Shown here piece by piece: positions 48,750-58,894 of a stretch of 64,000 nucleotides of DNA. Numbering within the stretch: the stretch's first letter is position 1; each line of letters starts with the position of its first letter. Below the pieces are notes generated by a model, which did not search any database, was not told the origin of the DNA, and saw only the letters and a program-made list of their open reading frames with translations. Source of the stretch: Rhinopithecus roxellana (Eukaryota; Chordata; Mammalia; Primates; Cercopithecidae); the NCBI RefSeq assembly GCF_007565055.1, contig NC_044562.1:52834250-52898249 (forward strand), given 5' to 3'. Made by a program: the position numbers and the translations under genes.

Positions 48750-49117
48750 TGTCAGGCCTCTGAGCCCAAGCCTGTACGTATACATCCAGATGGCCTGAAG
48801 TAACTGAGGAATCACAAAAGAAGTGAAAATGGCCGATTCCTTTCTTAACTGATGACATTACTTTGTGAAATTCCTTCTCCTGACTCAGAAGCTCCCCCAC
48901 TGAGCACCTTGTGACCTCCACCCCTGCCAGCCAGAGAACAACCCCCTTTGACTGTAATTTTCCACTACCTACCCAAATCTTATAAAACAGACCCACCCCT
49001 ATCTCCCTTTGCTGACTCTCTTTTCATACTCAGCCCGCCTGCACCCAGGTGAAATAAACAGCCTTGTTGCTCACACAAAGCCTGTTTGGTGGTCTCCTCA
49101 CATGGACACGAGTGAAA
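48750..49117 (+). mobile_element. HERV-H 5' LTR (LTR7-type)
   Basis: It starts TGTCAGGCCTCTGAGCCC. It has a TATA box TATAAAA at 48981-48987, and a polyadenylation signal AATAAA at 49053-49058 within the CCCAGGTGAAATAAACAGCC block that marks this family. At about 368 nt it is shorter than the longer LTR7 forms I know. Compared by eye with the 3' LTR it has roughly 30 differences, so the provirus is old. It contains a perfect AP-1 word TGACTCA (48881-48887) that the 3' LTR lacks. ITGA4 begins about 29 kb away on the opposite strand. Confidence 0.93.
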
Positions 49118-49119
49118 TT

Positions 49120-49137
49120 TGGTGTTGTGACTCAGAT
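49120..49137 (+). other. Primer-binding site, tRNA-His type
   Basis: TGGTGTTGTGACTCAGAT lies directly after the 5' LTR and matches the 3' end of histidine tRNA with a few changes. This is the feature that gives HERV-H its name. Confidence 0.85.
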
Positions 49138-49664
49138 AGGGGGACCTCCCTTGTGAGATCAATCCCCTGTCCTCTTGCTCTTTGCTCCATGAGAAAGATC
49201 CACGTAAGACCTTGGGTATTCAGACCAACCAGCCCAAGGAACATCTCACCAATTTTAAATCAGGTAAGCGGCCTCTTTTTACTCTCTTCTCCAACGTCTC
49301 TCACTATCCCTCAACCTCTTTCCCCTTTAAATCTTGGCTCCATCCTTCCATCTCTCCCTTCTCGAAATTTCAATTCCTTTCCTTTTCTGGTAGAGGCAGA
49401 GCAGACGAGACGCATTTTATCCATGAACTCAAAACTCCAGTGCCAGTCACAGACTCGGGGAGACAGTCTTCCCTTGGTGTTTAATCACGTGAGGATGCCT
49501 GCTTGATTATTCACCCATGTTTCAGAGGTGTCTGATCACGTGGGGACGCCTGCCTTGGTCCTTCACCCGTAGCAGCAAGCACTGCTTTTCTGGGGGGCAA
49601 GCACCCCCCACCCCTTCTCTCCATGTCTCTACTCTCTCTTTTCTCTGGGCTTGACTCCTTCACT
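49138..49664 (+). other. HERV-H leader
   Basis: This is the untranslated leader between the primer site and gag. It is pyrimidine-rich and contains the partially repeated block around TTCACCCATGTTTCAGAGGTG and TTCACCCGTAGCAGCAAGC. The GTAAGC at 49263 is a plausible retroviral splice donor. The frames at 49009-49506 and 49182-49484 carry no viral coding signature. Confidence 0.7.
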
Positions 49665-51224
49665 ATGGGCAACCTTCCACCCTCCATTCCTCCCTCTTCT
49701 CCCTTAGCCTGTGTTCTCAAAAACTTAAAACCTCTTCAACTCACACCTGACCTAAAGCCTAAATGCCTTATTTTCTTCTGCAATGCCACTTGGCCCCAAT
49801 ACAAACTTGACCACGGCTCTAAATGGCCAGAAAACGGCACTTTCAATTTCTCCATCCTATAAGACCTAGATAATTTTTGTCAAAAAATGGGCAAATGGTC
49901 TAAGGTGCCTTACATCCAGACATTTTTCACACTTCATTCGCTCCGTAGTCTCTATTCCCAATGTGATTCCTCACATATCCTCTTTCTTTCCCTCCTGCCT
50001 GTCCCCTGAGTCCCAACCCCAAGCGTCGCTGAGTCTTTCCAATCTTCCTTTTCTACAGACCCATCTGACCTCTCTCCTCCTACCCAGGCTGCTCATTGCC
50101 AGGCCGAGCTAGGTCCCAATTCTTCCTCTGCCTCCACTCCTCCACCCTATAATCCTTCTATCACCTCCCCTCCTCACACCTGGTCCTGCTTACAGTTTGG
50201 TTCCATGACTAGCTCTTCCCCACCTGCCCAACAATTTCCTCTTAGAGAGATGGCTGGAGCTGAAGGCATAGTCAGGGTACATGGGCCTTTTTCTCTATCA
50301 GACCTCTCTCAGATCAGTCAGTGTTTAGGCTCTTTCTCATCAGACCCCACTACATATATACAGGAATTCCAATATCTAACTCTGTCCTACAATTTAACCT
50401 GGAGTGACTTAAATGTCATCCTAACTTCTACCCTCTCCCCAGGTGAATGGGAAAGAGTTTTTTTCTCTGACCCAATGTCATGCTGACAACTGCCGGCTCC
50501 ATGAGCCAGATCTCCAGGAAGGCATTAGAGCAATTCCCTGAGAGGATCCCCAATGGAACTATCAGGCAGATTCCCCAAGTATAGTTAGGCGAGATTACAT
50601 GATTTCCTGCCCAGTTGAAGGGCTTAAAAAGGCAGCTTACAAAGCTGTTAATTATGACAAGCTTAAAGAAACTACCCAAGGTAAAGACAAAAACCCAGCC
50701 CAGTTCATGGCTCGTTTGGCAGCAACCCTGAGATGCTTTGCAACCCTGAGATGCTTTACAGCCCTAGACTCTGAAGGGTCAGAAGGTCATCTCATTCTAA
50801 ATACGCATTTTATCACCCAGTGAGCTCCTGACATTAGAAAAAACTTCAAAAATTAGAATCTGACCCTCAAACTCCACAACAGGAATTAATCAACCTCGCC
50901 TTCAAGGTGTACAGTAATAGAGAGGAGGCAGCCAGACGGCAACGCATTTCTGAGTTACAATTACTTGCCTCTGCTGTGAGACAAAACCCAGCCGCACCTC
51001 CAGCACACAAGAACTTCAAAATGCCTAAGCTGCACACGCCTAAGCCGCAGCAGTCAAGCATTCCTGCAAGACTTCCTCCATCAGGATCTTGCTTCAAGTG
51101 CCAGAAATCTGGCCACTGGGTCAAAGAATGCCTGCAGCCCGGGATTCCTCCCAAGCCATGTCCCATCTGTTCACGGACCCACTGGAAATCAGACTGCCCA
51201 GCTTGCCTGGCAGCCACTTCCTAG
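49665..51224 (+). pseudogene. Broken HERV-H gag
   Basis: The gag frame starts at the ATG at 49665 (MGNLPPSIPPSSPLACVLKN) and stops at TAA 49861. Later pieces lie in other frames: a capsid-like stretch at 50205-50486, a short piece at 50599-50823, and the nucleocapsid at 50907-51224. The nucleocapsid still shows a CCHC zinc knuckle (CFKCQKSGHWVKEC) and a second, shorter one (CPICSRTHWKSDC). An 18-nt tandem repeat of TGAGATGCTTTGCAACCC type lies at about 50729-50762. Stops and frameshifts separate the parts, so no full Gag can be made. Confidence 0.88.
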
Positions 51225-51802
51225 AGCCCCTAAAGCTCTAGCCCAAGGCACTGTGACTCCTTCCCAGACCTTCTCGGCTTAGTGGCTGAAGATTGATGCT
51301 GCCCGATCGCCTCGGACGCCCCCTGGACCATCATGGATGCCGAGCTTCGGGTAACTCTCACAGTAGAGGGTAAGCCCATCTCCTGTTTAATCGATACGGA
51401 GGCTACCCACTCCACGTTACCTTCTTTTCAAGGGTCTGTTTTCCTTGCCCCCATAACTGTTGTGGGTATTGATGGCCAAGCTTCAAAACCCCTTAAAGCT
51501 CCCCCACTCTGGTGCCAACTTGGACAACATTATTTTATGCACTCTTTTTCAGTTATCCCCACCTGCCCAGTTCCCTCATTAGGCCGAGGCATTTTAACCA
51601 AATTATCTGCTTCCCTGACTATTCCTGGACTACAGCCACATCTCACTGCCACCCTTCTTCCCAACCCAAAGCCTCCTTTGTGTCTTCCTCTCATATCCCC
51701 CAACCTTAACCCACAAGTATGGGATACCTCTTCTCCCTCCCTGGCAACCAATCACATGCCCATTACTATCCCATTAAAACCTAATCACCCTTACCCCGCT
51801 CA
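51225..51802 (+). pseudogene. Degenerate HERV-H protease region
   Basis: The frame at 51333-51818 begins MDAELRVTLTVEGKPISCLI and then has DTEATHS where retroviral aspartic proteases have DTG(A/S). The catalytic Asp is kept but the following Gly is Glu, which should abolish activity. It follows gag after a stop codon, as in gammaretrovirus-like genomes, and overlaps the start of the reverse-transcriptase frame. Confidence 0.82.
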
Positions 51803-52620
51803 ATGCAGCACGCTTTAAAAGGACTAAAACCTGTTATCACTGGCCTGCTACAGCATGGGCTTCTAAAACCTATAAACTCTCCTTACACTTCCCCCATTTT
51901 ACCTGTCCAAGAACCGGACAAGTCTTACAGGTTAGTTCAGGATCTGCACCTTATCAACCAAATTGTTTTGCCTATCCACCCTGTAGTGCCCCACCTGTAC
52001 ACTCTTTTGTCCTCGATACCTTCCTCCACAACTCACTATTCCATTCTTGATCTTAAACATGCTTTTTTCACTATTCTCCTGCACCCTTCATCCCAGCCTC
52101 TCTTTGCTTTTACCTGGACTGACCCTGACACCCATCAGTCCCAGCAGCTGACCTGGACTGTGCTGCCACAAGGCTTCAGGGACAGCCCTCATTACTTCAG
52201 CTAAGCTCTTTCTCATGATTTACTTTCTTTCCACCCCTCCACTTCTCACCTTATTCAATATATTGATGACCTTCTACTTTGTAGCCCGTCCTTTGAATCT
52301 TCTCAACAAGACACCCTCCTGCTCCTTCAACATTTATTCTCCAAAGGATATCAGGTATCCCTCCAAAACTCAAATTTCTTCTCCATCTATTACCTACCTT
52401 GGCATAATTCTTCATAAAATCACATGTGCTCTCCCTGCCAATCATGTCTGACTGATCTTTCAAACCCTAACACCTTCTATAAAACAACAACTCCTTTCCT
52501 TCCTAGGCATGGTTGGATACTTTTGCCTTTGGATACCTGGTTTTGCCATCCTAACAAAACCATTACTATAAACTCACAAAAGGAAACCTAGTTGACCCCA
52601 TAGATCTTAAATCCTTTCCC
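51803..52620 (+). pseudogene. HERV-H pol, reverse transcriptase part, broken
   Basis: The frame at 51803-52204 holds the fingers and palm start, including SYRLVQDL...IN, SILDLKHAFFTI and the LPQGFRDSP motif. It is closed by a TAA at 52202. The YIDD active-site box is still present at 52259-52270, but in a frame not joined to the first part. Later frames are short. The enzyme cannot be produced intact. Confidence 0.88.
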
Positions 52621-53640
52621 CACTCCTCTTTCCGTTCCTTGAAGACAGCTTTAGAGACTGCCCCCACCCTAGCTCTCCCTGACTCATCCCAACCCTTTTC
52701 ATTACACACAGCCGAAGTGCAGGGCTGTGCAGTTGGAATTCTTACACAAGGACTGGGACCGCGCTCTGTAGCCTTTCTGTGCAAACAACTTGACCTTACT
52801 GTTTTAGGCTGGCCATCATGTCTCCATGCAGTGGCTGCCACCACCCTAATCTTTTAGAGGCCCTCAAAATTACAAATTATGCTCAACTCACTCTCTACAG
52901 TTCTCATAACTTTGAAAATCTATTTTCTTCCTCCCACCTGATGTACATACTTTCTGCTCCCCGGCTCCTTCAGCTATACTCACTTTTCGTTGAGTCTCCT
53001 ACAATTACCATTGTTCCTGGCCCAGACTTCAATATGGCCTCCCACATTATTCCTGATACCACACCTGACCCCCATGACTGTATCTCTCTGATCCACCTGA
53101 CATTCACTCCATTTCCCCATATTTCCTTCTTTCCTATTCCTCACCCTGAACACACTTGGTTTATTGATGGCAGTTCCACCAGGCCTAATCACCACTCAGC
53201 AGCAAAGACAGGCCATGCTATAGTATCTTCCATACCTATCATTGAGACTACTCTTCTGTCTCCCTCCTCTACCTGTCAACAAGCCAAACTCATTGCCTTA
53301 ACTCAAGCCCTCACTCTTGCAAAAGGACTATGTGTCAATATTTATCCTGACTCTAAATATGCCTTCCAGATCCTGCACCACCATGTTGTTATATGGGCAG
53401 AAATAAATTTCCTCACTATGCAAGGGTCCTCCATTATTAACGCCTCTTTAATAAAAACTCTTCTCAAAGCCACTTTACTTCCAAAGGAAGCTGGAGTCAT
53501 TCACTGCAAGGGCCATCAAAAGGCATCAGATCCCATCGCTCAGGACAAGGCTTATGCTGATAAGGTAGCTAAAAAAGCAGCTAGCGTTCCAACTTCTATC
53601 CCTCATGGCAGTCTTTCTCCTTCTCATCTGGCCACTCCCA
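52621..53640 (+). pseudogene. HERV-H pol, RNase H part, catalytic residue lost
   Basis: This is part of the longest frame in the window (52818-53960, 380 codons). RNase H signatures are visible: TWFIDGSSTRPNHHS, QQAKLIALTQAL, YPDSKYAFQIL and GVIHCKGHQ. In the second motif a Lys occupies the place of the catalytic Glu, and the third has Pro where Thr is usual. The two Asp positions remain. The last part of the 380-codon frame (after about 53640) is out of the pol frame, so the long ORF is partly accidental. Confidence 0.85.
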
Positions 53641-54185
53641 CCTATTCCCCCATTGAAACTTCCACCTATCAATCTCTTCCAACACAAGGCAAATGGTTCT
53701 TGGACCAAGGATCTCCTTCCAGCTTCACAGGCCCATTCTATTCTGTCATCATTTCAAAATCTCTTCCATGTAGGTTACAAGTCGCTAGCCCATCTCTTAG
53801 AACCTCTCATTTCCTTTCCATTGTGGAAATCTATCCTCAAGGAAATCACTTCTCAGTGTTCCATCTGCTATTCTACTACTCCTCAGGGATTATTCAGGCC
53901 CACTCCCTTCCCTACACATCAAGCTCAGGGATTTGCCCCTGCCCAGGACTGGCGAATTGACTTTACTCACATGCCCAGAGTCAGGAAGCTAAAATACCTC
54001 TTGGTCTGGGTAGACACTTTCACTGGATGGGTAGAGGCCTTTCCCACAGGGAAGGAAGGCCACCGCGGTCATTTCATCCCTTCTGTCAGACATAATTCCT
54101 CGATTTGGCCTTCCCACCTCTAAACAGTTCAATAATGGACCAGCCTTTATTAGTCAAATCATTCCAGACACCAGCCCAACTTAAA
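53641..54185 (+). pseudogene. HERV-H pol, integrase part, truncated
   Basis: The frame at 53605-54123 carries the zinc-binding part (HVGYKSLAHLL...CSIC) and the start of the catalytic core (DWRIDFTHMPRVRKLKYLLV, then WVDTFTGWVEAFPT). It ends at TAA 54121-54123. The second catalytic Asp and the Glu region are disrupted. Shortly after this, sequence jumps to the env-end/3' region. Confidence 0.82.
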
Positions 54186-54617
54186 CTGCACCCCCAAAAC
54201 TTGGATAGAGCCTAAAAACTTGCCAACCAAGCAAGTTGTTATGCTGAACCCCCTTGGGCCCTCTCTAGTTGGATGTCCTGGGTCCTCCCAATTCTTAGTC
54301 CTTTAATACCTATTTTTCTCCTTCTTTTATTCTGACCTTGTATCTTTGTTTAGTTTTTCAATTCACACAAAACTGTATCCAGGCCATCACTAATAATTCT
54401 ATGTGACAAATATTTCTTCTAACAACCCCACAATGTCACCCCTTAGCACAAAATCTTCCTTCAGCTTAATCTCTCCCACTCTAGGTTCCCACACCGCCCC
54501 TAATCCCGCTCGAAGCAGCCCTGAGAAACATCACCCATTATCCCTCCATACCACCCCCCAAAATTTTTGCTGCCCCAACATTTTACCACTATTTCATTTT
54601 ATTTTTCTTGTTAATAT
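54186..54617 (+). other. HERV-H 3' region with env almost entirely deleted
   Basis: About 430 nt separate the integrase remnant from the 3' LTR, whereas a complete env would need well over 1.5 kb. The sequence corresponds to the very end of env (hydrophobic, stop-rich) and the 3' untranslated part. Deletion of env is common in HERV-H copies. Confidence 0.75.
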
Positions 54618-54630
54618 AAGAAGACAGGAA
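54618..54630 (+). other. Polypurine tract
   Basis: AAGAAGACAGGAA directly precedes the 3' LTR and serves as the plus-strand primer in this family. It contains one C interruption. Confidence 0.75.
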
Positions 54631-54996
54631 TGTCAGGCCTCTGAGCCCAAGCCTGCACTTATACCTCCAGATGGCCTGAAGTAACTGAGGAATCACAAAA
54701 GAAGTGAAAATGGCCACTTCTGCCCTAACTGATGACATTACCTTGTGAAATTCCTTCTCCTGGCTCAGAAGTTCCTCCACTAAGCACCTTGTGACCCTTA
54801 CCCCTACCAGCCAGAGAACAACCCCCTTTGACTGTAATTTTCCACTGTCTACCCAAATCTTATAAAACACCTCACCCCTGTGTCCCTTCACTGACGCTCT
54901 TTTCAGACTCAGCCCGCCTGCACCCAGGTGAAATAAACAGCCTTGTTGCTCACACAAAGCCTGTTTGGTGGTCTCTTCACATGGACGCATGTGAAA
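54631..54996 (+). mobile_element. HERV-H 3' LTR (LTR7-type)
   Basis: It starts TGTCAGGCCTCTGAGCCC and ends near GTGAAA, with TATAAAA and AATAAA conserved. It differs from the 5' LTR at roughly 30 positions by eye. The AP-1 word of the 5' LTR reads TGGCTCA here. The minus-strand frame at 54589-54990 is a shadow. Confidence 0.92.
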
Positions 54997-55159
54997 CTAT
55001 CTACTGGGAGACTGTCTCTTCCTGGTACTGGCTATGACAAATTATTATTTTAGGGAGACAGCTTAACAACCACCTGGCCATCACTGGATGGTTGCCTCAC
55101 ATTCATGAAGGGGTGTCTCTCTTGCCCTGCTCATGTCCAACTAATTACCGACTGTAACA
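54997..55159 (-). mobile_element. Older ERV1-type LTR, 5' part
   Basis: This is the continuation of 48218-48749 on the far side of the provirus. The host LTR sequence reads across the junction as ...GTGTTTC / TATCTACTGGGAG. It ends at TAACA (55159) on the plus strand. Confidence 0.65.
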
Positions 55160-56125
55160 AAGAGATTATTTAAAAGTGTGAGGTGAGGGTTATGCATAGC
55201 TAAAAAGGGATGGTGAAACACCAGGATCGCCACTAGACTTGAAAGGCAAGGTGAGGGAGCAGCTATTGGGTCCTAGAGAAAGCTGTAGATGTAGCCGATG
55301 GAGAGCTACCCCACAGGAGCCATGACAGTTGGGGAACCAAGCTACTGACAGCCTATGATCTGCCATGAAATAAAATTTACAAATCACTTCCCCTGATACT
55401 CTTTAATCTCCTGTCAGGGACTCCCAATGACTATGGTCAACCAGAAGCAAGAGGGCAAGAATACGGTTAAGTAGCCTGTAGAAATTGGCCTCCTGACACC
55501 CAGAGCAGACTGAAGATGCATACAGAATGAGTCTGGAAGAGCAAGACTCTTTGTTACACTCAGATTTCCTAAAATTTGAGCTTGAGAGCTGTTTGTGAAA
55601 GAAAGCTCACTGAATGGAAGCTCATATACACCAGTGTCAATGTTGACAGTGTAGGTGGGATTGTGACGTCTTTGGTTAATTAATCAGCCCACTCTTTAAG
55701 GAAGAAAGGCAGTGCACCACCATCCTGAATATATAGGATGTCTTTTAATTCCTGAAAAATTATCTTTCTCGTTCTTCTCTCTCCCACTCACTCACTTATT
55801 CAGTGTATGATACCATTGCTGAGCAAATATGTCATGAAACAGGGCACTTGGATAGCCGTCAGTCATAGACTGAGTCTCCTATAGATGTAAACATCAATTA
55901 AGTGGTTCTAAGGTCATACGTCTTATCATTTCCTTGACTAAACCCTTCTCACATGACCAGTGTGTGGGGAGTGGGGATGCGGAGGTATAGTTGGGAACAG
56001 TGAAAAGAAGAAATTGATGTTGATACCCCGAATTTACCAAGACAACATTATCTTTAAGGACTGAAAGAAGGAATTTACTATTAGTAAAGTAACATTATCC
56101 TTGATAACAGTTCGTTAGTATCTTG
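55160..56125. other. Intergenic sequence, part probably an unidentified old repeat
   Basis: The 55180-55560 stretch (ACCCCACAGGAGCCATGACAG, CAAGCTACTGACAGCCTATG) looks repetitive to me but I cannot name it. The rest is unique. Confidence 0.4.
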
Positions 56126-56129
56126 TTAG

Positions 56130-56360
56130 CAGTTTTGTCTAGGGTACTCTACATTTGCATACAATTTCTCATTTAACACTTATAGCTACCTATTAGTGGA
56201 TTGGCCACATTTTATTTGCTCCAGTGGATTGGCCACATTTTATTTGCTCCAGTTTTACAAATGAGGAAACTAAATTATATAGAGCTTAATGACACCCCCA
56301 ACTCACATAACTAGTAATCCATGGAGTCAGATTTAACTCAGGGTTTCTAATTCTAAATAC
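56130..56360 (-). repeat. MIR, antisense, with a 28-bp perfect tandem duplication
   Basis: It shows ACAATTTCTCATTTAACAC, TTTTACAAATGAGGAAACT and AACTCACATAACTAGTAATCC in antisense MIR order. The interior has two identical 28-nt copies (56195-56222 and 56223-56250) starting AGTGGATTGGCCACATTTTA. Confidence 0.75.
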
Positions 56361-56364
56361 ATTT

Positions 56365-58230
56365 CTATTGTCACAGATAAACACAAGATATACTCTAATT
56401 ATTAATGCTTTTTATTTTGGTATTATCTTTTTTGACATTAAGATATTACTTCTGAGGCAAACATATTTAATAATAACAATGAACTTAACATCATTTAAAA
56501 TAAAATGATTAAAAATGGCTAAAAAGGAATTTTTCTATGTTATCAAACTCTATTAACATTAGAGAATAGTCAAAATCCAATTACTTGCAAGTGACATTTT
56601 TTTCCCTTACAGGAAATTTATTTAAATAGTCTCAAAGTATAAGGCCGAATGTGCTGCAATCATATTTCAAGTTACAAAGGTTATTATTTGCTAGGAGCAT
56701 AAAAAAAATTCACAAGATATTAAATCACATTTTATATGACTTGTTTAATAAAGAGAAAATGGATTAACACAAATCATTTACTATAAAAGTGTTTTAAGAT
56801 GATTTATGCAAAAAATATAAAAATATTGTGAAAATTATTTCTGACAATATGAATGTTAGGAAAATCAACAAAAACAGAGCTTAACTAGTAAATCAAAATT
56901 AAACATAATATGATATAAAATTCAAATTATTGCTGTTCTGCATATAGTACTTCTCATAGAATTATGACTTTGGAAGGTTTATAAAATTAGAACTTCATAA
57001 AACCTCATTTAGGTAAGTAATATTCCAGTCCCATTTTTAAAAGCAGAAGCGGATGTGTCTGTGAGAATTGGAAGAGATACTCAATAGTGATTTCATAACA
57101 AAGAAAATCCTCCTTTTGCTGACTCCTTATGCCAGATGTTTTCTCCTTCTTGCAATTCAAAGGATTTGTCATCTTAAAGATTGTTGTAATTTAACTAAAT
57201 AATTAAAAAAGGATCAGCATGCTTTATCTATCTCAAAATAATAGAAGCTCTGCATTTAGCCAATATAGCTTTTATATTTCTATTAGGCAATAGAGAATTA
57301 TTTTCTAGCACAATGTGTCATTTGAGTGGAATTCTGCTTGTATTTTTGGCCATGTTTACAACTTGTTTAGGATTGAGTATTATAGAGATTGATATATTTG
57401 ACATAACATTCCTAGAGATGTTTCTCCTCTACAAATTATGGTTAAGATAATTCCTTGAAATGTCTTCAAAAAAAAAAAATATATATATCCCATGCCATAG
57501 ATCAACAGTAGTAGAAATATTTGTCCTCTGAGGGTCATTGTATCTGAAATTTCTTTCATCCAGCATGGCCCTAGTTATTCACATTCATCTCTGATCAAGA
57601 CAAAATTGCAGCAGATCCATGGTATCTTTGTTTTGCTTTGAATATGACCAGTGTGATGTAAATACCATCACCAATTATCATTTACTAAATTCTGAATCTG
57701 CAAGGAATTCTGTAGAACTGCTATTTCCTACTAGGAGAGTAGAATCTTTAAGTCCATTTATTAAAGTAAAATTTGAATGGCATAAAGTTGACTCATTTTA
57801 AGTTTATAATATGATGATTTCTATAAATTTAGAATTGTGCGACCATCACCTCAATCTGATTTTAAAACAACTGCATCACTTCATAAAGAGAGACTCCTTG
57901 ATTTTTAAATTTGTGAAACAACAGCAAATAAGTGACTCCTGTTTATGAAAACAATATAAAATATGATTATAAATACTCTAAAGTGAAGTTATTACTTAAA
58001 TTGTGGATTTTGTAGTCAGAGGAATACCTAGAAATCTTTGTTATCGTTGAGTTGACAAGCTTTTTGGGTAAAATGTAGTTGCTGTAAGTATTTTATTCAA
58101 TCATGGAGATGGCTGAAATTTTAACTGAATTACTTGTATGTTGCAATGTTTTCCTAAAACAGGAAAAAAATTACAATTCATATCTCTACAAATAATTTTA
58201 CAAGCTGATCTTTAATTATTCTGAGAGATG
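56365..58230. other. AT-rich intergenic sequence
   Basis: I see no gene. A short L1-like stretch (GAATTGTGCGACCATCACC) lies near 57832. An (A)n(TA)n run lies at 57469-57487. Confidence 0.5.
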
Positions 58231-58243
58231 AGAGTGTTTCTTT

Positions 58244-58479
58244 TTATAGAGCCGTGGGGCTTGGAATATATTTAGATCGATACACAAGGCAGAAAGGACA
58301 AGACCCAGTTGCTGAACTGAAACAACTGATTCCATTGGTAGTCTCTCTGTCAGCACCAAAACTGGAAATGCCACTCCTCAAGAAAAAGACCATGAATCCA
58401 AGCACCTTTCCAAAATTACTTAGTGGAGGCCTGAATCTTGTAAGAAAACTCACTTAGAGTTTCTGCATTTGCAAATAAA
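58244..58479 (+). other. Exon-like open segment of unknown origin
   Basis: A T-rich tract ends in TTTCTTTTTATAG at 58249, like a splice acceptor. An open frame (58254-58457, 67 codons without an ATG start) follows, ending ...GGLNLVRKLT-stop. AATAAA follows 17 nt after the stop (58475-58480). The frame has few low-complexity residues and reads GIYLDRYTRQKGQDPVAELK, then LIPLVVSLSAPKLEMPLLKK. I do not recognise the family. It could be a last exon of an unknown gene, a retrocopy fragment, or chance. Confidence 0.25.
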
Positions 58480-58502
58480 ATTTCTTTTCTGTGTGTTTTT
58501 AT

Positions 58503-58888
58503 TTTCTAGTGCTGCCCTAACAAAGTACCACAAACTGGGTGTTTTTACACAATAGAAATTTATTCTCTCACAGATCTGGAAGCTAGTAATTTGGAATTAA
58601 AGTGTCAGCAAAGCTATGCTCCCTCTTTGGCTCTGGATAGATTTCCTCCTGCTTCCTCCTACTTTCTGGGGGCGGCTACAAATCCCTGGCGTTCCTTGGC
58701 TTGAAACTGCATCACTCCAAGTTCTGCCTTTGTTATCACACGGTATTTTCCCTGTGTGTCTATGGCCTCATTTTAACCTGATTTCATCTGTAGAAATCTT
58801 TTTTTAAAAAAAATAAGGATAGATTCACAGATAACAGGGAATGGGATTTCAACATATGTTTTGGGGGAACACAATTTAACACGCAACA
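58503..58888 (-). mobile_element. MLT1-type LTR (ERVL-MaLR)
   Basis: The plus strand reads as the reversed MLT1 LTR: TAACAAAGTACCACAAACTG, AGAAATTTATTCTCTCACAG, GCGTTCCTTGGCTTG, TGCATCACTCCAAGTTCTGC and GGGGGAACACAATTTAACAC. It is old and partly deleted. Confidence 0.82.
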
Positions 58889-58894
58889 ATATGA

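Noticed and set aside
48739..49506. Frames overlapping the 5' LTR and leader (85 and 165 codons)
   Set aside because: They are in LTR and untranslated leader sequence, where the provirus has no coding frame. The counterpart at the 3' LTR has the same cause.
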